Source: JANRJY01 sp033763735 (GTDB taxonomy: Bacteria; Bacteroidota; Bacteroidia; Cytophagales; UBA9547). From it: a DNA stretch of 64,000 bases. Numbering within the stretch: the stretch's first letter is position 1; every line of letters starts with the position of its first letter. This document shows positions 9,785 through 21,100 of this stretch, piece after piece. Below the pieces are notes generated by a model that saw only the letters and a list, made by a program, of their open reading frames with translations, was not told the origin of the DNA and did not search any database. The stretch spans positions 56,757-120,756 of the forward strand of contig JANRJY010000073.1 of NCBI GenBank assembly GCA_033763735.1, given 5' to 3'. The position numbers and the translations under genes were made by a program.

Positions 9785-12643
9785 TTAGTGCGCTTCCAAC
9801 CAGTTGTCCCCTACCCCTATCCCTATTTCCATAGGCACTTCTATTGGCAAGGCATTTTTCATTAAGTGTTCAATTTTGGGTTTAAGAATCGGTAGCTCAT
9901 CTTTGTAGGCATCAAAAACAAGTTCATCATGCACTTGCAATATCATACGCGAACGCAGTTTCTCTTTCTTCATCCAGTCATGGATATCAATCATGGCTTT
10001 TTTGATAATATCAGCTGCCGAGCCCTGGATAGGAGCATTTATTGCATTTCGCTCCGCAAATCCTCTAACTGTTTGGTTTCTTGAATTGATATCTCTTAAA
10101 TATCTTCTTCGTCCGTACAAAGTTGTAACGTATTCCTTTTCTCTTGCTTCATTGATGCAAAAGTCCATATAGGTTTTTACGGCCGGAAATTCCTTCCAAT
10201 ACGCATCAATAATTTCGGCTGCTTCTTTACGAGGGATGCTCAAACGTTGTGCCAATCCAAATGCAGATATGCCATAAATAATACCAAAATTTACCATTTT
10301 TGCATTCCTTCGCATATCACTTGTAACTTCAGATAAAGAAACTTTATATACTTTAGATGCAGTGGTTGAATGGATATCAACTCCATCTCTAAATGCTTGC
10401 ATCATACTTTCGTCCTTGCTGAAAGCAGCCATAATACGAAGTTCAATTTGTGAATAATCCGCAGATAATATAATCGATTCTTTATCTCTGGGAATAAATG
10501 CTTTTCTTATTTCCTTGCCTCGATCTGTACGTATAGGAATATTTTGCAAATTGGGATCCGTGGAACTTAATCTGCCTGTTGCCGCTATCGCCTGGTTATA
10601 TGAAGTATGTACCAAACCTGTTTTAGCATTAATAATATTAGGCAATGCATCCACATAGGTAGATTTCAGTTTTTGAAACTCTCTGAATTCCAATATTTTA
10701 CGAGCTACTTCATGTTCGTAAGCTAGTTTGCTTAATATTTCCTCACCGGTTGCATATTGACCTGTTTCCGTTTTCTTAGGTTTATCTTCCAGTTTAAGCT
10801 TTTCGAAAAGTATCACACCTAATTGCTTTGGCGAACTAAGATTAAAACGTGTTCCGGAAAGCTCATATACTTTCTCCTCAGCCTCAAACATCTCTTTTTC
10901 AAGCACTTTGGAATAGTCATTCAAAAACTTCACATCAATTTTTACGCCTGTAAATTCCATATCGGCCAATACATGAACAAGTGGATTTTCGATATCTTCA
11001 AATAATTTTTGAAGTCCCCCATGGGTAATTTTAGGATCAAAAACTTGTTTCAACTGAAATGTAACATCAGCATCTTCAGCAGCATAAATGGCTACTTTTT
11101 CTATGTCTGCATCTCTCATATTTCCTTGATTCTTACCTTTCTGGCCAATTAAAGAAGTTATAGAAATAGGTCTATAATGCAAAAAAGACTCAGCTAATAC
11201 ATCCATTCCATGCCTCGTCTCAGGATCAATCAGGTAATGCGCCAACATGGTATCATAAATATCACCCTTCACCTCAATTCCATAATTTTTGAGCACTAGT
11301 ATGTCATATTTAATATTATGCCCAATTTTTCTAATATTTTCATTTTCAAGTACTTTTTTAAATTCATTTATTATTTTTTGTGCTTCATTTTTGCCCGGAG
11401 GAATTGGAATATAAAATGCTTCAGACTTCACATAGCAAAATGAAATGCCAACAATATTTGCACCAATTGCATCCAATTGATCGGTTTCGGTATCAAAACA
11501 GAATTCGTCCTGAAGTGTCAGATAATGAATGAGTTGTGCACGAGCTTCAGGTGTGTCAGTTAAATGGTAATCGTAAATGGTATTTTCAATAGTAGAAATA
11601 GGTGTGCTTACATGTTCATTTTCAAATGTTTCAGTTATTTCTATATTTGATTCAACTTCGTTGTCAGCAATTGCAACAGGCGAATCAAAAAGTCCCATTT
11701 GATTGGCGTCCTTGGACTTAGCCGAAGATTTTGACTTTATTTGCACTTCATTTGAAATAAAATTTGCACCCGAACCTTCACCCAAAATTTTGGTTTTCAT
11801 TTGCCTGAATTCCAATTCATCCAAAAGTGGACCAAGTAAATCTTTATCAATACCTTTATACACCAAATCTTCCAATTGAACAGTTATTGGCACAGAAGTA
11901 TGAATAGTTGCCAACTCTTTGGATTGCAATCCTTGGGCAGCAAAGTTGATGACATTTTCCTTTTGTTTGCCTGATAGTTTATCTGTATTGGCAATCAAAT
12001 TTTCAACTGAACCAAATTCTGCAATTAATTTCTGGGCTGTTTTCTCTCCTATACCGGGAATACCTGGAATATTGTCAGATGCATCTCCTTGTAAACCAAG
12101 TATATCACGCACCTGATCTACATTTGATATTTGAAATTTCTCCAAAACTTTAGCAATATCAATAACCTCCGGACCCTTTCCCATGAAAGCGGGTCTGTAA
12201 ACGAACACATTCTCGTTAACGAGTTGGCAATAATCTTTATCTGAAGTCATCATGTACACTTGAAGTTCTTTGGAACCTAATTGTGTGGCTAATGTTCCAA
12301 TAATGTCATCTGCTTCAAATCCGGGCATTTCCAGAATGGGGATTTGAAATGCCTGAATCATTCGTTTTACATAAGGAATATTGATAGTAATATCCTCTGG
12401 TTGTTCTTGTCTATGGGCTTTGTATGCTTCGAAAGCCTCATGTCGAAAAGTAGGTCCGGCTGTATCAAATGCTACGGCCATGTATTGAGGCTTTTCTTTA
12501 TTTATAATTTCGAGCATGGTGTTGGTGAAACCAAAACTTGCACCTGTGCTCATGCCTTTACTATTGATTCGAGGGTTTTGGGCAAATGCAAAATGCGCTC
12601 TGTAAATCAAAGCAAATGCATCCAGCAGAAATAATTTTTGCAT
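9785..12643 (-). CDS. polA: DNA polymerase I
   Basis: The protein has 952 residues, the normal length. The N-terminal third is a 5'-3' exonuclease (LFLLDAFALIYRAHFAF opening; GLQGDASDNIPGIPGIGEKT helix-hairpin-helix). The middle is a proofreading exonuclease whose acidic residues look intact (FCFDTETDQLD, YAAEDADVTF). The C-terminal polymerase has motif A (DYSQIELR), motif B (RRNAKMVNFGIIYGIS) and motif C (QVHDELVFD). It fills gaps in repair and removes Okazaki primers. This is a chromosomal housekeeping gene, transcribed alone. Confidence 0.98.
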   Translation of the reverse strand: MQKLFLLDAFALIYRAHFAFAQNPRINSKGMSTGASFGFTNTMLEIINKEKPQYMAVAFDTAGPTFRHEAFEAYKAHRQEQPEDITINIPYVKRMIQAFQIPILEMPGFEADDIIGTLATQLGSKELQVYMMTSDKDYCQLVNENVFVYRPAFMGKGPEVIDIAKVLEKFQISNVDQVRDILGLQGDASDNIPGIPGIGEKTAQKLIAEFGSVENLIANTDKLSGKQKENVINFAAQGLQSKELATIHTSVPITVQLEDLVYKGIDKDLLGPLLDELEFRQMKTKILGEGSGANFISNEVQIKSKSSAKSKDANQMGLFDSPVAIADNEVESNIEITETFENEHVSTPISTIENTIYDYHLTDTPEARAQLIHYLTLQDEFCFDTETDQLDAIGANIVGISFCYVKSEAFYIPIPPGKNEAQKIINEFKKVLENENIRKIGHNIKYDILVLKNYGIEVKGDIYDTMLAHYLIDPETRHGMDVLAESFLHYRPISITSLIGQKGKNQGNMRDADIEKVAIYAAEDADVTFQLKQVFDPKITHGGLQKLFEDIENPLVHVLADMEFTGVKIDVKFLNDYSKVLEKEMFEAEEKVYELSGTRFNLSSPKQLGVILFEKLKLEDKPKKTETGQYATGEEILSKLAYEHEVARKILEFREFQKLKSTYVDALPNIINAKTGLVHTSYNQAIAATGRLSSTDPNLQNIPIRTDRGKEIRKAFIPRDKESIILSADYSQIELRIMAAFSKDESMMQAFRDGVDIHSTTASKVYKVSLSEVTSDMRRNAKMVNFGIIYGISAFGLAQRLSIPRKEAAEIIDAYWKEFPAVKTYMDFCINEAREKEYVTTLYGRRRYLRDINSRNQTVRGFAERNAINAPIQGSAADIIKKAMIDIHDWMKKEKLRSRMILQVHDELVFDAYKDELPILKPKIEHLMKNALPIEVPMEIGIGVGDNWLEAH

Positions 12644-12700
12644 AATATTATATAGAAAATTGTAAAGCTAAAGTAAGCAAATATTCGGGCAACAAATTAG

Positions 12701-12744
12701 TTTTAATAAAAACGCCTCAATTTAGTTAAACTAAATTGAGGCGT
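12701..12744 (-). terminator. Rho-independent terminator after the large secreted-protein gene
   Basis: A perfect 16-bp inverted repeat (12712-12727 and 12729-12744, starting ACGCCTCAATTTAG) is followed on the minus strand by a T-rich tract (TTTTTATT). It lies downstream of the gene ending at 12780 and upstream of polA. Confidence 0.85.
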
Positions 12745-12779
12745 AATCTATTGAATCTCAAAAAAAAGGAATACAAAAA

Positions 12780-15700
12780 TTATCTTACTGTGAATTTTTT
12801 AAATATTTTTCCGCTTTTGAAAATATAAATACCACCTGAAAGTTGAATATCAATAATTTTATTTTCACTCAGTTTTCCGGAATAGACAGATTCACCAATA
12901 ATACTGAATATTTCAAATGGAACCCCTGATTCCAAACCAATTATTGTAAACTTACCATCGTTAGGGACCGGATAAATACTAAATTCAGTATTTGTTTTTA
13001 AAGTTTCTTTATTCACCTCGGTAACCCCAGCTACTATAAATGGAATTGGTTTTGAGTAAGTACCTACAATTCCATCATATACAGGCGCTACTTTCCAATA
13101 ATACTTACCTGGTTCATCTCTTTGATTTGGATTAACACCAATTATGGTAAGAATCCCCGGAGGAACCGTATATTGCAAACCTTTGATATTACAAATACTT
13201 AGTAAAGGGTTTGAGAAAGTGGAATCTAAAGCAATTTGAATACAATAATTAGTTGCTCCGGGAACCGTAGTCCAATATAAAGTTGGCGTATTGGTGAAAT
13301 ACACTACTACTCCTGAAGTAGTAGGCGGAGACACTGTTATGCCGCCCTGAGATACATTCACACTGACAAAAGTACTTGCATAGTAAATTTTGAATGATCC
13401 ACTTCTGCCTGATAATGAGGAATTTGCAAAAGAACTTATTGTCAAGCTTGCATTACCAAATCCAGAATTTGTTGAAAGGCTAATCCAAGAAGGTATTCCT
13501 GTTATTGACCAATTTGTATTTGATAAAATATTTAAAGGCAATGTACCACCTGCACTTGAATAGTTTAGACTATTTGATGAAACAGTAAGAGTTGGCATAA
13601 GAGGTATAATACTTGACGGTTGGTAAAATTGTATCATCCTGCCAATATTATTTCCTGTAATTGAAATAGTATGGTAAACTCCAAAAGCATTTGTATTTGG
13701 GCTAACCGTAACGGTGATTAATGCATCTCCAAAACCATTTAATGAGGAGTAACTCAATGAGGAATTATTACCAAAAGAGTTGAACCAATTTAAGTTAGAG
13801 CTAATTGAAATAGTAATTATTTCACCAAGGCCGGAGATGGTATTTTTTCCACTGGAAAGTTGTAGATAAGAAGTAATACCTACCACTGATGGAGCTTGAG
13901 TAAAACTAATATATTTGGTTATACCAGATGTAGAGATAGCAATTATTCCATTAATTTGATTAGTAGAATAATTAGGATACAAATAAAAATTAAAGTTTGA
14001 TTTACCAGTGCCAAATTGAGAACTAAACCCAAAATTGGCTCCTCCAGAACTCACTACGTAAGTAAGCCAATTTCCAGTAGTTGTAATTGAAATGGATTGA
14101 CTAATCCCCGTTGCGGAACTCGTAATATTTTGTGGAGATACTTCTAGAATTGGAGAAGTAGTTGTGGCAATAGTACTGCCCTCTTGGGTAATTTCCAAAA
14201 CATTTGTTGGGTAAGGGTACAATGAACCCACTATAGTTACTACAAAAATACGAACACTTCCAGAAACATTAGAGGGAACCGTAATATTCACATTTTGATT
14301 GTTTGAACCGTATATATATGAAGGTGCTATATCAAATTGATTATTGTTTTTATCACGAGCAAAATTTAAAATTTGCCATTGCAAATTTGAAGTAACAGAC
14401 AAAGTAAACACCTGAAGATTGGGTGAAATGGTTGTATTGTATGGAGATATTTGAAGCAAATCTACGATTCCTGAAACGGTACCATTTTGATAATAAATAA
14501 CATATTGCATTGCTCCAGGAATAGAAACCATCAAAATTCCTGACAATGAATTAGTTAAGGCATTTGGCAGCAAAGTTAAAGCAAACGTACCATTGCCTGT
14601 CCCATTTCCATTTGTTATATATTCACCATTACCTATACTTGAAATAATACTTGCAACCCATGCACCTGATGTGCTCACATTTACGTACCTATTACCTCCG
14701 TTTGCCGAAAAGCTTAATGTATTGGTTGATAAACTTAACCCTGGAAAAGTAGGAATAATTCCAGCTGATTGTGTAATGGTTTTTGAAGTCATTAATTGAC
14801 CTGAAACTGAGGAAAATCCTAACAATGTAACAACTTTGTCAATTGCAGTTGAGTTGTTGGTCAATGCAGTTACTGTTAACACCGCATTTCCATATCCAGA
14901 ATTAGGACTTACACTAAAATTATTTCCCAGTATAGATATATTCCATGAAGTATTTGATGAAATTCCATGAAAACTTTGCCCAGTACTAGAACTAACAGTC
15001 AAATCACCAGAAATAAAAGCTAATTCATTTTGATATAGAATTCCAAAATAATAATAACTACCCGTTCCATATTGAACAGTAGGTACACAATAACTATTAC
15101 CCATGTACATACTATTGGTAGTAATAGTTACCAGTTTATTACCATACCCGGTCGAAGGTGAAAAATTATGAATGGTACATGAACCTGAAATAGTCCAAGT
15201 AGTGTTTGAATTAATTTGAACATAGGAAACGGAGCTTCCCCAAGGAACGGTAATTTGTCCTGGCATTGAAAATGAAAAATTCGCCACTTGTGAGAATGAT
15301 ATATAATGCGTTTCACCGGCAATTGATACTGCAAGCATTCCATTAATTGGGCTTGAAGTAGTATTAGGAGGCAAAGTGAAAGCAAATGTACCATTCCCAC
15401 TTCCAGCTCCATTGGTAATAAAACCTCCAACTCCACTATTGGATATTATATTAACAACCCATACACCTGTTGTACTCACATTGACATACATGTTACCCCC
15501 AGAAGCTGAATAGTTTAAAATATTAGTAGACACTGCAAGATTAGTTGACACCGATGCATTTCCGCTTTGATAAATATATTGTTCGGAACTTAACGTGTTT
15601 GCAACACCTGATACGCTTAATCCAAACATTCGAGTAACATTTAAATTATTTGAGGGAATAGTGATGTTTATAATCTTATTGCCAAATCCTGATAACGTTG

Positions 15701-17093
15701 AAAAATCAGGTATAAAATAATTCATAGAAGGCTGATATACAATTACATAATATGGAATCTGCCAATCAATATTGGAAGTAATTGACAAAGTTAAAATTGT
15801 AAGATTTGAAGTTATAGATGAATTTGATGTTGATAATTGTAAATATGGTGCAGGTGCACCTGACTGGATATAATTAATTTTTTGGTTTAAACCGGGTATA
15901 GAAACATCAATTGAACCATATAAATCTAATGTACTTGTGTTTGGTGGGAAATAAAGTCCAAATCGACCGTTATTGAACCCTGTACTGCTAAATAAATAGG
16001 AACCCGGAATTGTAACTATATATTGCCCAAAATTTACATTCCAAAATCCTGATGTTTTCACATCTAAAAACATATTTCCACCTGACGAACTTACGCTTAT
16101 ATAACTTGGAGAAACCGTTAACAAAGTGTCCGTTGAAAGCACCCCTTCATATATAGAAACACCACCCTCCGACAAAGTCTGGATACTTCTATTGCCTATA
16201 AAATTGGTTCCCAGTAACGAAGCATATCTTCCCCAAACCTTATAATTTGATTTTGTGTTTTTATTATAAAGGTATGTACCTTGAAATAACCACATATTAT
16301 TTGAATAAACCAGCTCATGATCATTAATGGCATGAAATGTGGAATTAAATGAAATCTCTAAATTAGGAATGGATATTAACGAATCCCATGCCAATCCACT
16401 GTTTGTAGTAGTATAAATCGTATTTGAATTTGAATTAATTGCGAATATTATGTTATCATTATAACATGTAAAATTTGTAAAATTGTATTTTTTTGGCAGT
16501 TGAGTACTTGTCCAACTAATTCCATTATCAAAGGATTTACACAAATAATCATTTATTCCTGAAGTAGAATATAAAAATATTGCATTTGGATTAGTTTGGT
16601 TTAAAATAAATGTACCACGACCTGGTTTTAGAGCTGAAATAATATTGAAATTATTTCCATCGTTAGTTGATAGATAATAATATCCAAAAGTATCACTGCC
16701 AGCATAAATGACATTATTTGTAGATATAGTATAATTATCATAGGTAACTCCAAGATCTACAACACTTGACCCCCCATTGCTTAACTTAAATAATGAACCA
16801 TCGGTAAACGACACGTATCCTAAATTATCAGAAAGGAATTTAATATTTTTTACTCTCTTCTGATCATATGAACCTGGAATGCTACTAACTACATTCCAAT
16901 TTATTCCTCCATCTGTTGACTTTGAGAATATAATATTAGACAATTCATTTCCTACTCCATACGATATATTATTACCAGCATATGCAATACTATATCTTTG
17001 TAAATAATCATTTTGAGATATTGGATATAACTGAGCAAATGTACTGTACGCAATGAAGTATGCGAAAAATCGAGCAATCTTTAAGGTTTTCAT
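12780..17093 (-). CDS. Large T9SS-exported protein with BNR-like head and tandem BACON-like repeats
   Basis: The protein has 1437 residues. It has an N-terminal signal peptide (to about residue 20) and a head of about 300 residues with Asp-box-like motifs (KSTDGGINWNVV, SFDNGISWTS). About nine imperfect repeats follow, carrying phrases such as LSTNTLSFSANGGNRYVNVS and ISSNLNWF, which resemble BACON domains (beta-sandwich modules often tied to carbohydrate or mucin binding). Near residues 1270-1360 is a fibronectin-like segment (TPTLYWTTVPGATNYCIQIA). The protein ends in a type A T9SS sorting domain (FSIYPVPNDGKFTI ... FKKFTVR). A surface adhesin or glycan-binding role is likely. It has its own terminator. 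Confidence 0.85.
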   Translation of the reverse strand: MKTLKIARFFAYFIAYSTFAQLYPISQNDYLQRYSIAYAGNNISYGVGNELSNIIFSKSTDGGINWNVVSSIPGSYDQKRVKNIKFLSDNLGYVSFTDGSLFKLSNGGSSVVDLGVTYDNYTISTNNVIYAGSDTFGYYYLSTNDGNNFNIISALKPGRGTFILNQTNPNAIFLYSTSGINDYLCKSFDNGISWTSTQLPKKYNFTNFTCYNDNIIFAINSNSNTIYTTTNSGLAWDSLISIPNLEISFNSTFHAINDHELVYSNNMWLFQGTYLYNKNTKSNYKVWGRYASLLGTNFIGNRSIQTLSEGGVSIYEGVLSTDTLLTVSPSYISVSSSGGNMFLDVKTSGFWNVNFGQYIVTIPGSYLFSSTGFNNGRFGLYFPPNTSTLDLYGSIDVSIPGLNQKINYIQSGAPAPYLQLSTSNSSITSNLTILTLSITSNIDWQIPYYVIVYQPSMNYFIPDFSTLSGFGNKIINITIPSNNLNVTRMFGLSVSGVANTLSSEQYIYQSGNASVSTNLAVSTNILNYSASGGNMYVNVSTTGVWVVNIISNSGVGGFITNGAGSGNGTFAFTLPPNTTSSPINGMLAVSIAGETHYISFSQVANFSFSMPGQITVPWGSSVSYVQINSNTTWTISGSCTIHNFSPSTGYGNKLVTITTNSMYMGNSYCVPTVQYGTGSYYYFGILYQNELAFISGDLTVSSSTGQSFHGISSNTSWNISILGNNFSVSPNSGYGNAVLTVTALTNNSTAIDKVVTLLGFSSVSGQLMTSKTITQSAGIIPTFPGLSLSTNTLSFSANGGNRYVNVSTSGAWVASIISSIGNGEYITNGNGTGNGTFALTLLPNALTNSLSGILMVSIPGAMQYVIYYQNGTVSGIVDLLQISPYNTTISPNLQVFTLSVTSNLQWQILNFARDKNNNQFDIAPSYIYGSNNQNVNITVPSNVSGSVRIFVVTIVGSLYPYPTNVLEITQEGSTIATTTSPILEVSPQNITSSATGISQSISITTTGNWLTYVVSSGGANFGFSSQFGTGKSNFNFYLYPNYSTNQINGIIAISTSGITKYISFTQAPSVVGITSYLQLSSGKNTISGLGEIITISISSNLNWFNSFGNNSSLSYSSLNGFGDALITVTVSPNTNAFGVYHTISITGNNIGRMIQFYQPSSIIPLMPTLTVSSNSLNYSSAGGTLPLNILSNTNWSITGIPSWISLSTNSGFGNASLTISSFANSSLSGRSGSFKIYYASTFVSVNVSQGGITVSPPTTSGVVVYFTNTPTLYWTTVPGATNYCIQIALDSTFSNPLLSICNIKGLQYTVPPGILTIIGVNPNQRDEPGKYYWKVAPVYDGIVGTYSKPIPFIVAGVTEVNKETLKTNTEFSIYPVPNDGKFTIIGLESGVPFEIFSIIGESVYSGKLSENKIIDIQLSGGIYIFKSGKIFKKFTVR

Positions 17094-17281
17094 TTGGTTG
17101 TGTTTTGGTTAATTGATGTAAGTTTTGGTAAGCATTTATTCAGTAAATCAACAAATAGTAACCAGTAAATTTTAAAATTAATACATTCACCAGCTTTTAT
17201 TTAGCAATTAAATAAATTAATTGATATTACTACAATGACCTAAAAAACTTCAAAATAGTTGCAACTAACAAAAAATATTTA

Positions 17282-18070
17282 CTACTTTTTACCTAAAGGC
17301 TTGATATACAGATTAGCTGCAATTTGTTCAATTAAAAATTTCGGTAAAAATCGATTGCCAAAAACTGATAAAATATTTACTAAACCTGGAATAACTTCTG
17401 CTTTTTTATTAAACATTGCTTTAATTCCTGCTTGTGCAACAATTCCAACAGGCATATTAAATTTATCAGCTATTGCTTGCATGGCTTGCATACCTGCACG
17501 GTTAGTAAAGTTGGTTGCAGTGGCTCCCGGGCTAAAAGTGGTTACGCTTACATTTGAATTTTTTAATTCATAACGAAGTGCTCTGGTAAAAGTCAAAACA
17601 TATGCTTTGGATGCTGAATATGTGCTCATTGCCGGAACTGATTGGTATGCTGCCGTTGAGGCAACATTTAATATGTACGCTTGCTTTTGTTTTTTAAGTT
17701 CTGGTAAAAATAAATACGTTAGCTCAGTAAGCGTAACCATATTCAATTGTAACATATCGAGTTGTGCTTCCATAGAAAGGTCTTCAAAAAAACCCCACAT
17801 GCCATACCCTGCATTGTTTATTAGTATTTGAATATCAATATTTTGCTGTTTAAACCAAGTAAAAAGTTCTTTAGGTGATTCCGGTTTACTAAGGTCAATT
17901 GCTTTAATTTTAACTTCCGGGCTCCCTGCTGCTAACACTTCTTGTTGAGCAAGTTCAAGTTCTTGAATGGAACGAGCAACCAATATGATTGGTGTTTTTT
18001 TTCGAGCCAAAATCAATGCCATTTCCTTTCCTATTCCTTTACTTCCTCCGGTAATTAGTGCAAAGCTCAT
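17282..18070 (-). CDS. Short-chain dehydrogenase/reductase
   Basis: A classical SDR of 262 residues from the ATG at 18070, where MSFALITGGSKGIGKEMA gives the TGxxxGIG cofactor motif right after the start. The 14 extra upstream codons have no family match, so that start was not used. NNAGYGMWG and the catalytic YSASK are present. The C-terminus has a hydrophobic, basic tail typical of the DltE-like SDR group. The substrate is unknown. A palindromic repeat separates it from secDF. Confidence 0.85.
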   Translation of the reverse strand: MSFALITGGSKGIGKEMALILARKKTPIILVARSIQELELAQQEVLAAGSPEVKIKAIDLSKPESPKELFTWFKQQNIDIQILINNAGYGMWGFFEDLSMEAQLDMLQLNMVTLTELTYLFLPELKKQKQAYILNVASTAAYQSVPAMSTYSASKAYVLTFTRALRYELKNSNVSVTTFSPGATATNFTNRAGMQAMQAIADKFNMPVGIVAQAGIKAMFNKKAEVIPGLVNILSVFGNRFLPKFLIEQIAANLYIKPLGKK

Positions 18071-18103
18071 TGCTTGAAATGTTGAATTTTGAATTGAAAT
18101 AAT

Positions 18104-18180
18104 AAGCCCCACCTAAATCCTCCCCACTAGGGAGGACTTTAGCCCTTTCCCCCAAGGGGAAAGGGTTGGGATAGGGGCTT
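18104..18180. repeat. REP-like palindromic intergenic element
   Basis: Three inverted repeats are stacked in 77 bp. The outer arms are AAGCCCC/GGGGCTT (18104-18110 and 18174-18180). Inside are a 7-bp hairpin (18118-18124 with 18130-18136) and a 10-bp hairpin (18143-18152 with 18156-18165). The G/C-rich palindromes contrast with the AT-rich surroundings. This looks like the intergenic REP-type repeats found in many Bacteroidota genomes and may also act as a terminator between the secDF and SDR genes. Confidence 0.55.
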
Positions 18181-18185
18181 GATAA

Positions 18186-21100
18186 TTAAGCTTTTACAAC
18201 TTTAGCCTCATGTACATGTTCTTTCGTTTTTTTTCTGGTTAAAAAACCAAGATCCATTACAATTGGTGATGCTATAAATATAGAGGAATATGTTCCCATA
18301 GTTACACCAACCAACAATACAAATGAAAACCCTCTAAGTACTTCTCCTCCAAATATATACAATACCAATACCACTAAAAATACGGTCATGGCAGTAATTA
18401 CCGTACGACTAAATGTTCGGTTAATCGCAAGATTAATTACTGAGGCTGTATCTCCTTTTGGATTATCTTTTAAGAACTCCCTTAACCTGTCAAATACCAC
18501 CACAGTATCGTTAATTGAATACCCAATTACCGTTAGTATAGCAGCTATATACACCTGATCTATTTCATATACGATTCCAAACGAAGCCAATATTCCGGTA
18601 AGTGCTATAGCCATGAGCACATCATGAAACAATGCAATAATGGCACCCAATGAATATGTAAACCATTGGAAACGAATGAATATATATATGAATATTCCTC
18701 CCAATGACAACAACATAGAAACCAAAGAGGTCATTTTGATATCATCTGCAATGGTTGCTCCTACTTTTGAAGTGCTAATAATTTCCGGATTTTTGTCCTT
18801 AAATGCTTTCAATCCATTACTTAAAGCTGCTTGTACAGTATTATCAGCTGCTTCTGATTCATCTTCGGATAAGTAACTGGTGGTGATTTTTAGTTTATCA
18901 TTACTTCCAAAAGTTTTAACCTCAGTACCTGCATTTTTGAAATCATCCACTACTTGCGAACGAACATCGGCCGATGAAACAGATTCTTTGAACTGCACTA
19001 TATAAGAACGACCACCTTTGAAGTCAACACCCAAGCTCAAACCGCCATTCATAACTATACATCCAAATCCAATGGCGATAATTGTAGTTGAAATTATGTA
19101 ACCAATTTTTCTACTTCCTACAACATCATAATTGGTATCTAACAATATTTTCTCCGTCATTGGAATTGAGAATTTAATCATGCCTGCAAATTTTGAATTG
19201 GCCCAATAATCGAATAGGAAACGTGTGATAAACACAGAGGTAAAGAATGAAGTGATAATACCAATCATCAACGTAACTGCAAATCCTTGAACCGGACCAG
19301 AACCGTAAGCAGCTAATATTGCTCCAACAAGGAAAGTTGTAACGTTACCATCCACAATGGAACTATTTGCCTTGCTATAACCAATAGATATAGCTTGCAA
19401 AAGTGATCTGCCACTTCGAAGTTCTTCTCTTATCCTTTCATTTATTAGTACGTTAGCATCCACTGCCATTCCCATAGTAAGCACGATACCTGCAATACCA
19501 GGCAATGTCATAACTGCTTGCATTTGACTCATTACTCCTACAAGGAAAAATAAGTTGACAAACAAACCGATATTGGCAACGATACCTGATGAACTATAAT
19601 AGAAAATCATAAATATAATTACAGCAATTAAACCAATAAGTGAAGAGTTTAAGCCTTGATCAATCGATTCCTGACCCAATGAAGGACCGACAACAGCTTC
19701 TTCCACTATACGTACGGGAGCAGGAAGCTTACCTGCTTTTAGTACATTGGCTAAGTCTTTTGCTTCTTCAATTTCAAAATTACCTGATATTGAAGAGCTT
19801 CCATTAGGTATTTCACCTTGAACCACAGGAGCTGAATATACATAGTTGTCAAGCACAATCGCAACTCTGCGTCCAATGTTTTGACCGGTAACTTTACGCC
19901 ATTTTTTAGCACCGTTTGCATTCATTTGCATTAATACTTCCGGTTGTCCATCTTGGCTGAAATCCATACGAGCATCAACGATCACATCACCTTCAAGTGC
20001 GGCTTTTTCGCCTCTTCCCTTTTTGATAAAATATAAAGCTAAAAATTCCTGACCGTCATCAGCTTTCACCGGTTTTACTGCCCACAAAATGCGCATATTG
20101 TCAGGCAACAATGATTTGAGTTCTTTTTGATTAAACAAACGATTTACTTTTGCAGTATCCACTACATTGGCACCTAAGCCATTGTACATTGGAACAAACA
20201 TTTTAGCAATGGATTTGCTTTGTTTTTTGGATACGGAATCCTGCGTGGCTACCTCATTGGTTGTTTTTGAAGTTGCCAGTTTAATTGAATCTTTTGAAAC
20301 TGCCCCAGGAGCTGAAATTGTAGGATTTGTCAATGCACCTGCATCGCTGAATAATGCATTTGAAGATTCTGATTTAGTAGTGTCATTATCACCAGATGAT
20401 GCCACCCCTTTTGAACCTGAAGAATCTGGACGTCCATCATAATAGAAAATACCTTTAGTTTCTTGTTTCAATAGAAACTTATTCAAAGCCTCAAAATAAG
20501 GACCAAATTTATCTCCTTCATATACTTCGAGGAATTCAAGCTTGGCTGTTCCTTGTAATAATTTACGGACACGTTCAGGTTTGTTTACACCGGGCAACTC
20601 AAGTTGAATACGACCTGTTCCTTTCAAACGCTGAATATTTGGTTGTGTCACACCAAATTTGTCAATACGCGTTCTCAAAATATTAAACGAACGAGTAATC
20701 GCATCTTCAATTTCAGAATCAATTACAGCAAGAACTTGTTCGTTGGTGGAGTTTACGGTAATTCTGGTTTTGTTCATTGAGTTACCAAACACTTTATTTA
20801 ATTGTACTTCAGGATCAAGTTCTTTGTAGGCGTTGTAAAATAAGCGAGAAAACTTAGTGTTATCTGTCTTCGCAGCTTCTGCAGCTTTACTAAGAGCCAA
20901 TTCAAAGTTTTTGTCTACATAGTTACCTGCCATTACACGTACAATTTCAATTGGTGAAACTTCTACCACCACATGCATACCGCCTTGCAAATCGAGCCCT
21001 AAGTGAAGCTCATTTTCTTTAATTTGTTTGAAAGTATAAGTTAAGCCTAAGAAATCAAAAGCAGGTTTATTCCAAAGTGAATCTAGATAAGCTTGTTTTT